Position numbers and translations under genes: made by a program
Part shown: positions 21,401 to 27,789 of the stretch, piece by piece
Layout of the letters: the number at the start of each line of letters is the position of its first letter
Numbering within the stretch: position 1 is the stretch's first letter
Source: a virus
Reading direction: 5' to 3' (one strand)
Virus record (IMG/VR): IMGVR_UViG_3300027976_000020
Span: 1 to 64,000 of that record
Length of the DNA stretch: 64,000 nt
Notes under the pieces: model-generated
Seen by the model: the letters and a program-made list of their open reading frames with translations, nothing else
What the model was told of the DNA's origin: nothing
Database searches by the model: none

Positions 21401-23929
21401 AGTAGAACTAGGGTATGTTGTTTGGTTGCTAAAACTTACACCAGCAGAATCAAACACATCGAACAAAGGTGCTTGGTTGGCAGAAGTTTTTTCTTGTGCC
21501 AATATCCAATCAACACCATCAAAGTAATAACTTAGGCCTTGTTGTTTTAGCCCATTTAATGCAACTACAGTTTGATCAATTAGCACTGCAGAATCAAATG
21601 CCGGCGTTAAATTTATAATAGGCTGGTTAATCAATGGATTAACTGTGTCAGGTTCAATGAATTCTACATTGTATATTTTATTACGAACTTGTAAATCCAA
21701 GTCATTGGCAAAAATAATGCGGCTACCAGTGATAAGTGTATAACCGTCGGTGCTATAACCGATTGAGCCGTTGATATCACTGAATGCATCGGTTGAATTA
21801 AAATCAACAATGTTAACTGGTTGTTTACCTTGTGTTCCAAATCCAAATAATTTTGTTCCGGTGTTGAACTCTAAAATCGGACGCTTGCCTCTAAATTCAT
21901 TGTTCAATACTGCTACAGTATTGTTGTACGCAGCACTGGCATTGATAACTTCAATATGGAACCAACGGTTAGACCGTGTCCATGCATTTAAATCAGCACT
22001 GGCACGATTGATTGTTATGTAGTCCGGAATTTCCGGAGCATTGTCTGTGGCATCAAAATTGCCAATGTCGTAGCCAGTACTATCGTAAGGAACACTGGCA
22101 CTTTGTGTATATGTTTCGGGAGTGATGAAATCAGCAACTGGCAATAATTTAATTGCAGTTCCTACACCGTCAACGTAGTATTGCTGATTTTCGTAACTGG
22201 CAGGAAATGTTGTGCCACGGAATTGTATTTTCAACCCGTTAGTAAAAATTACCCCCGTTGGACTGGTATATGTTGGTTGCCCAATAACATCGTCAATAAA
22301 GATTGTGTCAGCTTGGTCTTGGTCAATAATACGTAACTGTCCAAAAATCTCTGGGTCAGTTCCGTCTTGGTAATACAACACATCTTTGATTGCTGTCAAC
22401 AAAGGAATCTGTTCAAACACACCATTGGCATTTTTATACCAATCAGTGTTTGAATACTCAGTTCCAAATGCTATGTTAAATTTGTCCAAATTATCAACAA
22501 GTAATACATTGTTCAATTTGATGTATTGCTGGCCACCTGTGGTAGTAACATATTCAATTTTCCATACACTATAACGTTGTGATTGAGTTAACGGTGTTGC
22601 TTGTGCGAACGGAATACTGTCAAAAGATCCAACACCACCTGCGCCGCCGGTGTTGATTAACGGATCAAATTGTGTGGCCAGATCCCATCCGCCTTGGTCA
22701 GCACTAGCATTGCTAACAAATGCAACAGTTCGGCCATCTAAGTTAGTTATACCATCAATACCACTTGGATTTTGTGTAAAGAATTCTGTCAAGAATTGAT
22801 TGTTTATTTGTTCAAATTTTAAATTAGTTATTAAATCAACTGAGCCAATGCTGGGCAGCGAATAATAAAAACTTTGTGCAGTTGATTGCGGAACATTAAA
22901 TGTGACTGATCCAAGATCTTCGCCGTTGTTGGTTACCCCCAGTACATCTCTGCTGCTGATGTTTGGCGACCACGGTAATGTTCCGGCGGTGCCTGGCTCT
23001 GCTTGAATCCAGAAACCAGGGCCATTGCCAGGCGTTCCGTCTACAATTGCAAATGTTCCTTGCATATTGAATTGTGATTCGCTGGCGTAGTATAAATTAT
23101 CTGGTGCATCCTGCGGCACAGTAAATGTAATATTTCCAGTTTGTGAACCATTGCGAGTTACGCCTGTGTTGTATTGATTACCTGTGCCTTGACTTGGCGC
23201 TGTCTTGATCCAAAAAGGTGATGCTACATCAAGATTTAAATTAAAAATATAAGTGTTGCCGCGTACTAATGTTAGTGCTGGGTTTGGTGCATAATCAATT
23301 ACATATGCAGATATGCCAGTTGATGTGACACGGAAATTTACTGATTCTTTTTTATTCTGTGCTACATTAAATGTATAATTGCCGCCACGAACAAGAGTGA
23401 TTGCAGGATTGTTCGTGGTATAATTAGAGAAAGTATATACGCCATTTTCTCTTGTGACGGTATAATTGGCGGTTAGCGGAACAGCAGTGGCGCCAACATT
23501 GACAGACAACGGGCCTGCAGGTAACCAATAATATTGACTAAAGTTTACAAACTTGTCAAAGTTGACTTGTGGATTCCATGTATAGTATTCACTGGTGTAA
23601 AGGCGACTGCTGTTGTTGGTGAACGCACCTTGAGTTGCCAGCGCATCATTGATGCCAGGATATGTAATGGCATCTTCAACAGTGTCACTATCGGTCTTTA
23701 ACATAACAACACCGGGTTCTAACTGATAGTTGGTACGAGCAGTTGTGGGTTCCACTACATATCGACTGTCGGCATTGACTCCTGGTCCAACGCGGCGGCC
23801 AACAAACCCTTGTGTCTTTTTAAACTGGGGTTCCTGAACCAGTTGATCTAAGGTAGCAGCTAAAAACTGTTTGTTTGTAGATGTTTGAAATATTTCAGGT
23901 AAGAAATCTACCGTTCTCACTTTTGCCAT
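9500..23929 (-). CDS. Giant (4809-residue) virion structural protein with FG-GAP-like propeller repeats
   Basis: One uninterrupted frame of 14.4 kb. The N-terminus (KVRTVDFLPEIFQT, then RYVVEPTTARTNYQLEPG) is of the type found on very large virion proteins downstream of gp6 in marine T4-like phages. Around residues 2370-3170 there are FG-GAP/integrin-propeller-like repeats (FGTSVAISKDERIVYVGAP, FGYSVAASTDGRQVVIGAP, FGASLTVDSTASTLVVGAP, SKLLVGAPGND). Spread through the chain are many T7-fibre-like beta-hairpin units (DYTxx...VxFxxAPxxGxxIxI). Near 3860-3940 is a GTGYTVAPTITVTG repeat, and the C-terminus carries WYAPGAGTPS and RFLRG blocks. Its ATG overlaps the gp6 stop (TAATG). It occupies the place where T4 has gp7/gp8/gp10, so it is probably a baseplate-wedge or tail-fibre-anchoring giant; that role is inferred. 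Confidence 0.85.
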   Translation of the reverse strand: MAKVRTVDFLPEIFQTSTNKQFLAATLDQLVQEPQFKKTQGFVGRRVGPGVNADSRYVVEPTTARTNYQLEPGVVMLKTDSDTVEDAITYPGINDALATQGAFTNNSSRLYTSEYYTWNPQVNFDKFVNFSQYYWLPAGPLSVNVGATAVPLTANYTVTRENGVYTFSNYTTNNPAITLVRGGNYTFNVAQNKKESVNFRVTSTGISAYVIDYAPNPALTLVRGNTYIFNLNLDVASPFWIKTAPSQGTGNQYNTGVTRNGSQTGNITFTVPQDAPDNLYYASESQFNMQGTFAIVDGTPGNGPGFWIQAEPGTAGTLPWSPNISSRDVLGVTNNGEDLGSVTFNVPQSTAQSFYYSLPSIGSVDLITNLKFEQINNQFLTEFFTQNPSGIDGITNLDGRTVAFVSNASADQGGWDLATQFDPLINTGGAGGVGSFDSIPFAQATPLTQSQRYSVWKIEYVTTTGGQQYIKLNNVLLVDNLDKFNIAFGTEYSNTDWYKNANGVFEQIPLLTAIKDVLYYQDGTDPEIFGQLRIIDQDQADTIFIDDVIGQPTYTSPTGVIFTNGLKIQFRGTTFPASYENQQYYVDGVGTAIKLLPVADFITPETYTQSASVPYDSTGYDIGNFDATDNAPEIPDYITINRASADLNAWTRSNRWFHIEVINASAAYNNTVAVLNNEFRGKRPILEFNTGTKLFGFGTQGKQPVNIVDFNSTDAFSDINGSIGYSTDGYTLITGSRIIFANDLDLQVRNKIYNVEFIEPDTVNPLINQPIINLTPAFDSAVLIDQTVVALNGLKQQGLSYYFDGVDWILAQEKTSANQAPLFDVFDSAGVSFSNQTTYPSSTFVGSKLFSYATGTGTADPVLAFPIRYLSLANIGDIVFDNNLYVDTFNYVTGTSGVVGNVSAGFVYQYADRVLYSRNIGWEVAVAPSQIRQQFQFTYDGRSLQLDIVVSENTVVPPILLYVANEFVLPGDYTVTRNAATTVITLDKIYLPGSVIEVQALSNQVSKTGFYKVPVNLENNPFNANSSSFTLGTVRTHYESIAENLIDFSGKINGSNNTRDLGNISQYGTTILQQSSPATLAGFFMREPEYNIFKSLEFNDREYNKFKNRMLENSILSEWGTYTTSQILDSIITDMSLGKSTVNSFFYSDMIPSGSVYTEVNHTVTPITTGVFDTVQTYTFTSANFLGVLVYLNGNLLTLNYNYTVATDGPRINVSATLAVGDIVTIREYTTTTGSFVPNTPTKLGLYGAYKPEMFLDTNYVNPTNVIRGHDGSITAAFGDLRDDVLLEFERRVFNNLKTQNNPVPLVADNVIPGYFRTTDYTAAEITNILSESFLTWIGQNKIDFKTQQYISSNEFTYNYDQAGDKQKNEPLLGAWRGIYRDFYDTLSPSTTPWEMLGFSQQPTWWANRYGPVPYTSDNLILWDDIQAGYVADPLAPYVIEKYKRPNLSTYFIPSGSEGALLSPLQSVVGSYNPNAFRKSWIVGDGGPAEAAWWTSSSYPFAVMRLLALTRPAEFFSLFADRDLYKYDTDLGQYLYNGRYRLDANGVQVYGGNVSTNGTVTPVSKASYINWIVDYNQQLGINSTDALEDALASLDVRLCWRTASFTDKQYLKVYTERSSPDSQNSSLLLPDESYNLMLYKNVPFSSIAYSAVIVQAVENGYAVLGYSTTDAYFNILASRANGQLQTVSAGGSVVRVPKQYSTDVVQVPYGFVFTNQSSLVDFLLSYGQYLTTQGLIFGEDRENGYPLDWQQMAREFLYWANQGWGLNSLINLNPAANQLIAEKPGAVIDNVMMQNIENIMLDQNRLPFDARNLTIERLENRFSVTSTNGQAIAYANLRYTSYENLVILDNVSIFNDLIYNPTTAARQNRINVVAMTTTEWEGTLNAQGFILNQDNVQNWVSNRKYAKGEIVNFKNNYWSAQTIVQPKREFVYSDWVKSDYTKIQKGLLPNIANKADQLANSYNTQTTNLERDTDLLSFGLIGFQPRDYMVALNLDDTSQVNLYQQFIGTKGTTLAAEIFTGANLGKEVADYQIYENWAIRRGTYGANANRSYFELQLNEALLQSDPSTIQVVDVGETSVANQTVYLNDVWNQSYKLTSTNVLPTTTSTITDTALPSAGYVNIDDVDITVFSLDDPSSIAAELNNIGAGTRIWVAKTNSVDWNVYRATQTPGKITRVSDNLDGTSLFAFSAIHNLTRGNLLIVRFFNESVNGVFRVLTTPTPTTLTVAYSFPNTNQTTATGSGLAFYLDTMRVSQASDIASLSYADDMMPGALAWVDNNGTGLWEVLEKQDVFADNYSLTQNLPVENTGYGTSVAQTYDNLAALVGAPAYYNDSTSTATGAVYPYQRGTAGEYVEDSLLFLTAPGTLGYGNNIDFGNKTWAVAGASLSFGGVGYASIINRSASGAFTQPQLLVAPDYAASAGSFGTSVAISKDERIVYVGAPAENAVYAYGRADSAPQSVTYTSDGTTQQYAFSDNIIVDYTQPGQMVVVVNNTAQIEGVDYTLSANAVLFTTAPESRLTIVIARREATQLDHQVYYSVTQDSTSGAGSQAKFTVDRTRGTYAVQLTAPGLDYSIGDTVTINAASIGGGTSPANDLVVTVSTVTVGGIVTFTTAGSGVDNTSNFDLAEYLYTATTTNSFTLIVNGLVQRPYIDYTFTGTTVTFEAGSNPAAGAIINALAKTYFRYIDKIAGPAGSANFGYSVAASTDGRQVVIGAPTTIVSTLESGSTYVYDRSVLRYQIGINETGTTTFALPSGSAAPVSVLINNVFLTNAAQYINGGFNIVGSDVVLTSAVVLTVGDIVEIESNIFNQVQQIVTTSTWDTVNQTADNTPIYQAQFGWDVDLCSTNCSIYSGAPQNANDDTGAVQRNVNQARVYGIISSPVANPSLTAGDTIRVNNYQVAVPAIPNNNVAGLVTAIAALNDGIGIPNVTAAVSDDVYFTANGLVKTFDIGVTYSKYNSYTLVVYADTVLQTINVNYTYNNTTGIVTFGSTPASGTIIRVVSGILTISVINSAAALPGTKLNVLPGLTGTAFVNIGFVNYSYTQTITSPNPSQFARFGASLTVDSTASTLVVGAPNGNMYQPVTFDANATYFDDRSTIFSTTIVQSGVAYTFDYLPSATDTVTDPGKFVFGQQLYNNKTNELDNYGTGLSYVTSKLLVGAPGNDLEDSQFANFGQVVIFDNPERKQAWAVKHQQTPVVDVALLNSVYMYDKLESQVTSYLDFFNPLQGKILGVARENIDYIGAVDPANYSNGPIHNVGNPWSALRVGQIWWDTNSVRFIDPNQDDIVYASRRWGQTFPGSRIDVYQWIESDVTPSNYTGPGTPLSFLSFTTRAELNSENIFATRYYFWVRNISTVNTAAGKKLSTTAIANYIEYPRASGIAYLAPLDASTVAIYNVLDLVSAQDTILHIEYDRLVNDDNVHQEYELIAAGRSNSFLSDSLYLKLQDSFSGINLLGANVPDAELSPAMRYGVEFRPRQSMFVDRFLALENYLGRANTVVAQYPVSETKNFTILNSREPEPSASSGAWNKRIANLDELSYQNLSIVPYGYKYLVVSDSTNSGFWTIYDVVAGSLFGSRKLTLIRVQNYDTRRYWSYIDWYLIGYNKNLNPVATVSNYAGLSALTLNTAPVGASVKVTNALGTGKFEIYQRTDLGWDRVGLEDGTIEFSKSLWNYAAGNFGFDVEVFDAQYFDQEPVIETRKIIQAINEQLFVDELLIERNRALTLVFEYIMSEFAAPEWLIKTSLIDVDHKIRNLLPYQFYNQDNQDFVLNYIQEVKPYHTQIREFNLSYNGNDAFPGSVTDFDIPSYWDSTLTVPEFISPVLLPYTQSTAVSNTNFNADTLSNSTVWAQTPWDEWYANHTLSIQSVVITSGGTGYTVAPTITVTGNSVEQAEMTAIINGAGQVTGVTIDNYGSSYTTTATITFTGGNGTGAAAAVTMGNELVRQVTTRIKYDRYEYSSDIVEWQADANYDNGTQVRYLNRVWQADADDSPGIQSSTFDPDQWTIVSPALLSGVDRTMGFYTPTVNEPGLSLPLLIDGVEYPGVQMFGVGYDQYPGFDLAPFDTTPFDNLTYGPEGKPTYDQTILDAIYESPYNDPYLGTLATSINADGGEYIDTYSSYAPEELVPGSEFDTLDMRVYTTPGADWARDGHGFRIELQKYKVTTLQETFSFAGLETTPATMFVVNQTTGLVLYRNVDYTANWANQTITITSNDVNVGQVISLSLYEIGGGNQLLKRSFNGDEVGNLLVVPVQFSLIEEFVIFVNGSLTINYTYASNGTTSTLLTFGETYTAADYLMIGAIGLTTVDNATVDYSWALPVTQNITGVTNQYSYTVNYNMEYTNPDNVYVSVGGRRVRTAAGAQYLADGTSEYLLPQRLGFSQALIADNEVRVYMNDVPLILNIDYLVEPYDTETPRSVIFATTPSDGEKILICVTTNAQAVINGDQLLFNQYGGLVPVTGEIISVISWNDTRQQDLLTQVYVGPVGGTQTLTEPFDSLNFDVGIVINEAGTFDYSATQAVSLNNLFLDHTNTDPDRLFVTLNGRLIFNNVDYTIVNNEIVLAGGYTLSATDTVMITEFTLSIAPAAMAFRIFQDMRKVQATYRITSATTTYLTQALSATDDTIHVYNAAALNQPNLTSNIWGLLTIDGERIMYRTRDTNANTVSGLRRGTAGTGAASHAINTDVYNISRGNLLESQYQNYIVSTVPYPLVSGINLGNGVTTSFVASLIDVSGADSTVDIEAIEVYVGGTLQTAGYTVTNENPVTVLFDTAPADGAEITILVQRGVTWYAPGAGTPSNGVALQDTDTDAARFLRGE

Positions 23930-26900
23930 TAAATTACTCCGCTGCCTGGGGCAGTTCTAAGGTTGGTACTTGTTAATGCTTCAATAACTTGAATGTCAAC
24001 CACTGTGGCAGCGTTGACAAATATCTCGTTGGGAGCTGATCTAATTTCATATAGATCACCAAAACTCTTTTGTGGATTTAGCGGTACCAGCACAACAGAA
24101 CTCACAATGTCGCCCATCTGTTGGTGCAAGTACGCTGACAGTTCTGAGAAGTAAAATACATCACCAAAATCCCAATTTTCAATTGCAAAATACGCATCTA
24201 AGTTGGCCACTACAGTGCTCTTAATTTCACTAATAGATGCAGTTGAATTGCTGGCACGAATAACTTTTATAGTTGCTCGTAATTGTTCAGCAGCCTTGGC
24301 ACCAAACAACGGTTTAAAATTTACAGGATTAACAATCATGTTGTCAGAAATCATTTTATAATCTTGTAATCCTGCATACTCTGTACTTAGCGCATCAATT
24401 GTTGGGGGTGTTGGCTCTACTACTGTGTTGGTAGAGTCTTGAATATAATTTCTATAAGCAGTGTAATAGGCCTGCGTTACAACATACAAATCAATGATGT
24501 TTGTTGAGCCTGGGTCAATGCGATTGGTCAATGCACTATTGTGACGATACTGGTAGTATAAATCTTGGCGGCCAACGCGGGTTTGATATTCTGTTGTTGT
24601 TACTAATACTGTTGTACCGAAGGTAGTCAAACTTAAAATATAAAATAGTTTGTCTGTATAAGCATAAAACACTTGTCCAACAATGTATTGAGCTTTTTCT
24701 AATGTGATGTCATTGAATGTTGCGTACTGGCCATTGACAGTGCCTGGCGCAACCAATACAAAACGTTCAAGACTATCAAAGTCTATAATCTTCTGAAAAA
24801 ATACCAATTTGGTAGTTGCGGCCACATCCGGAGCAACAATTTCGTTAAAGAAATCTGGATTATCTGGCACTCCATCGGCATCTTTGTCTTGCCAAGACAC
24901 CAACACCTGGTAATCATCAACATAACCATCTGGTTGCACTGGTTGTGCAATAATACGCATTGTGATGTCACTATCAAGCGGCAGGTTTGAGTCAGGGCGA
25001 CTGTTTGTTTTCAACACTCTCACAAAGTCACGAATAACTGTTCCTGTGCGACTGTCGTACACTTGCTCGTCGCCGTAGAAGAAAAAGCGTGTTTCAAGAA
25101 CGCTGCCAAAGTAATAGTTCAGTGCTCGTGTTGTTACTGTATATGATTCACCGTCTGTTGCAAACTGTACAACCCAACTGGCATCAAGATTTGCGCCAGA
25201 AGTGTCTTGTGCATAGTCTTGACTCCAAGTAGCGTTTGCTGCAAGATTAGATGCAGTAATTACATACCAAGTGTTGGTTAAGTTGTTGTAGCCTAGACCA
25301 AAATTGCGGTACAGTTCAATTTGTGTCAGTGCAGTTTGTTTGACAGTTGTTCCTAGATCAGTTACAAATAACGGAATAACTTCGACACATTGTGCATTTG
25401 TAGGAACATAGTTGTTGAGAACTACAGGACCAAGACCGCTGGTAAAGTTGCCAATGCCTTGATTGGTTCCATCAAGATATACCGCGGTAGCAGAAGCCCA
25501 TATGGTTAATTTTTCGTCTGCCCTTGTGGGAGTTCCCAGCACTAATCTATTGTTGGCGTCAAAATAATAGCCAGTTGGAGATTTAAATTTAATCAAACTT
25601 CCGAGCTGGACATATTGCATGTTGCCGCTGGAATACGTGCCCACTGACACAGGAAGTCCAGCAGCGTTTTTAAAATAACCAGTTGTTTCATTGGCCAATG
25701 TTGTACTTTGATTCCAGCTAACTGACAGTGATGTCAATAACGGTCTTGGAAAATTTGCATAATAAAATTGTACAGCAGCGTCTGTTGCTATCAACGGCTC
25801 AACTCGATTAGAAAGTGCATCACTTATATCATTGGTTGTCAACCAACTGAACAAAAATGTTGGCAACTCGTTTGATTCATACAGCGCGCCATCGCTACCA
25901 AATGTATTGGTGGAACTGTATTTGCCTGTGTTGTCAACCAGGTCAAGGTAACGACTGGTGCCTATTGATGCACGGTTGAGTGCTTTGGATTTGATAATTG
26001 AATTGTAAGCAGTAAACGGAAAGTTATTGTAATCTTCTCCGTTGACCATACGGTTCTGTGTATAGTATCGGGCAGGGGCACGTTGCTTGATTTCATCAAT
26101 GGTTTCACGAGCAAGTGCATTGCTCACCGGCTCTGTTATGCCACACGTAACTGTCAGTGTTTCTAACTGGCCGGTACGGCTAACATAGCTGATACTTAGA
26201 ATTACATTTTGCATTTCTTCTGGATTGATAATATACTGCAACCCATTTGATGCTCGCACATAGGACCGGAAAAATCCCACAGGGATTTCAGAAAATACAC
26301 CGTCGCCAAAATTCAATGTGATTTGATCATTTGCTCTACTGGCAACTGAATATATAGGACGCAACGATTCTTGTTGCTCTGCCGCGGCTGTATAAACGCT
26401 TTCAACATAATCCCATTCGCGGGCAATATTTCCAACATTGTCTAATTGATACAACCAACGATCTGTATTGTTGACACCTTCAATGTTGACGTTGACTGCA
26501 CGGTTGGCAATGCGTTCGGCTAAATTAAAATCTTGATTTTGCAGTACGCCTTGTTTAAAGTAAAAGAAGAATCCAGTATCAGCAGACGCAAAACCCAATT
26601 GGTCGTTGCGGAACAGCATGCCAAACTGTCCATTTGGCTGTGGACTTGGTTCGTAAACATATTCTACACCAGCAGGCAATCCGGTGGCAGTGGCACTTAC
26701 AGCTTCGAACGGCATGTTTACGCCATCAATAACTGCACTGAATGGAATCACAGGAAGGAATCCCGGAACCAAGTTGACTGTGTATTCATCTGTGCGAATA
26801 CCTTGGAGTGTTGTCCTGTTACCTGGACGACCCACACGTTGTGTGTTTATCAACGCAGAATTTATAATGGCATTGAATTGTTCTTGCCAGTCAAAGTTTG

Positions 26901-27342
26901 TGGGATCGGCCCAATTGACAGTGATGTTGGCCAAGTTGATGCCGTTGTAGTCAATTACATTTTCTGTTGTTTGTATTGAAAATACTTTGAGATATCCGTT
27001 TGCTTCAGTGTTGCGTTTGGGGGTGTAACTTACCAAGTTGGCAAGTTTGACAACACTGTCTCGACGTTCTGCAGTGTCTAAATAATTTTCACGAGTGTTT
27101 AGGTCTGTGCGGAAAGCCAACGACTGGCCCATAAATGCCATTACATCTAGTATGGCAATAAATTCCGATGATTCAATGTAGTCATTGAATGTTTCTGGAT
27201 AGTACAATCGTACATAATCAACAAAACTCTTGCGCAGAGTTTCGAAGTCATAACTTTGGAAGTCAGCTTCGCGGTAAGTTTGATAGATTCGTTTCCAATC
27301 TTCAACTCCAAATACTGCGGTTTGTCTAGTAGTTTTTGCCAT
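23929..27342 (-). CDS. 6: Baseplate wedge protein gp6
   Basis: The 1137-residue protein carries the gp6/baseplate J-like N-terminal signature DFQSYDFETLRKSFVDYVRL, followed closely by YYPETFNDYIESSEF and the AFMGQSLAFRTDLNTREN / DTAERRDSVVKLANLVSYTPKR blocks. It is longer than T4 gp6 (660 residues), as is usual in T4-like marine phages. gp6 dimers form the inner ring of the wedge that triggers sheath contraction. It is preceded by a CATAAATA box and lies directly downstream of gp25, as in T4-type baseplate modules. Its stop is fused to the start of the giant gene (TAATG). Confidence 0.95.
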   Translation of the reverse strand: MAKTTRQTAVFGVEDWKRIYQTYREADFQSYDFETLRKSFVDYVRLYYPETFNDYIESSEFIAILDVMAFMGQSLAFRTDLNTRENYLDTAERRDSVVKLANLVSYTPKRNTEANGYLKVFSIQTTENVIDYNGINLANITVNWADPTNFDWQEQFNAIINSALINTQRVGRPGNRTTLQGIRTDEYTVNLVPGFLPVIPFSAVIDGVNMPFEAVSATATGLPAGVEYVYEPSPQPNGQFGMLFRNDQLGFASADTGFFFYFKQGVLQNQDFNLAERIANRAVNVNIEGVNNTDRWLYQLDNVGNIAREWDYVESVYTAAAEQQESLRPIYSVASRANDQITLNFGDGVFSEIPVGFFRSYVRASNGLQYIINPEEMQNVILSISYVSRTGQLETLTVTCGITEPVSNALARETIDEIKQRAPARYYTQNRMVNGEDYNNFPFTAYNSIIKSKALNRASIGTSRYLDLVDNTGKYSSTNTFGSDGALYESNELPTFLFSWLTTNDISDALSNRVEPLIATDAAVQFYYANFPRPLLTSLSVSWNQSTTLANETTGYFKNAAGLPVSVGTYSSGNMQYVQLGSLIKFKSPTGYYFDANNRLVLGTPTRADEKLTIWASATAVYLDGTNQGIGNFTSGLGPVVLNNYVPTNAQCVEVIPLFVTDLGTTVKQTALTQIELYRNFGLGYNNLTNTWYVITASNLAANATWSQDYAQDTSGANLDASWVVQFATDGESYTVTTRALNYYFGSVLETRFFFYGDEQVYDSRTGTVIRDFVRVLKTNSRPDSNLPLDSDITMRIIAQPVQPDGYVDDYQVLVSWQDKDADGVPDNPDFFNEIVAPDVAATTKLVFFQKIIDFDSLERFVLVAPGTVNGQYATFNDITLEKAQYIVGQVFYAYTDKLFYILSLTTFGTTVLVTTTEYQTRVGRQDLYYQYRHNSALTNRIDPGSTNIIDLYVVTQAYYTAYRNYIQDSTNTVVEPTPPTIDALSTEYAGLQDYKMISDNMIVNPVNFKPLFGAKAAEQLRATIKVIRASNSTASISEIKSTVVANLDAYFAIENWDFGDVFYFSELSAYLHQQMGDIVSSVVLVPLNPQKSFGDLYEIRSAPNEIFVNAATVVDIQVIEALTSTNLRTAPGSGVI

Positions 27343-27361
27343 AATAATCCATCTTGTGAAT

Positions 27362-27369
27362 TATTTATG
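27362..27369 (-). promoter_or_regulatory. T4-type late promoter box CATAAATA (gp6)
   Basis: CATAAATA on the minus strand ends 19 nt before the gp6 ATG, in the 53-nt gap between gp25 and gp6. It is identical in sequence and nearly identical in spacing to the box at 8726-8733, which makes chance less likely. Confidence 0.62.
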
Positions 27370-27395
27370 GCGAAAATAAACCACCCAGTTTATGT

Positions 27396-27770
27396 TTATG
27401 AGTAGTTTGCTGTGGCAGTTTGTTGGTCAAAGTAGACGCTTAAAAATTCACTTGTTTGTCCCGGCACCATCATCAGTTCAATTTCAATCAATATACCATG
27501 CAGTTGCGGATACATGTTGGCGGATTGCAAATAAATCCGTGGATCTAAACTGGCTATTCTTTGTATTTCGGCCAGTATAGCACGTTCAGTATCTTGAGTT
27601 TGATTTTCAAATATGTAACTCCATATCATGGTTCCATAACCCGGGCGTCCAACCAGTTGCCCTTGTGTTATATTAAGTGCATTTAATAGATCACGCTTGA
27701 CCAACTCAAAATCTACCAAGGTAAATTTCTTTGTTTGCCCTATTGTGTTAAAACCTCTGAATGTTGTCAT
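27396..27770 (-). CDS. 25: Baseplate wedge protein gp25
   Basis: The 124-residue protein is the right size for gp25 (T4: 132). Characteristic blocks are FTLVDFELVKRDLLNALN, GQLVGRPGYGTMIWSYIFE and RIASLDPRIYLQSAN, matching the GPW/gp25 family. That family caps and initiates the sheath in contractile injection systems and has a lysozyme-like name only for historical reasons. It is followed by gp6. No Shine-Dalgarno is visible; a TAAATAC box ends 5 nt before the ATG. Confidence 0.94.
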   Translation of the reverse strand: MTTFRGFNTIGQTKKFTLVDFELVKRDLLNALNITQGQLVGRPGYGTMIWSYIFENQTQDTERAILAEIQRIASLDPRIYLQSANMYPQLHGILIEIELMMVPGQTSEFLSVYFDQQTATANYS

Positions 27771-27775
27771 AGTTG

Positions 27776-27783
27776 TATTTACT
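27776..27783 (-). promoter_or_regulatory. Late-box-like AGTAAATA 5 nt before gp25 ATG
   Basis: The minus strand reads AGTAAATAC, five bases separating the box from the ATG. With T4 late-promoter geometry (box at about -13 to -6) the start codon would itself be +1. There is no ribosome site in front of the ATG. Confidence 0.42.
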
Positions 27784-27789
27784 TGTATT

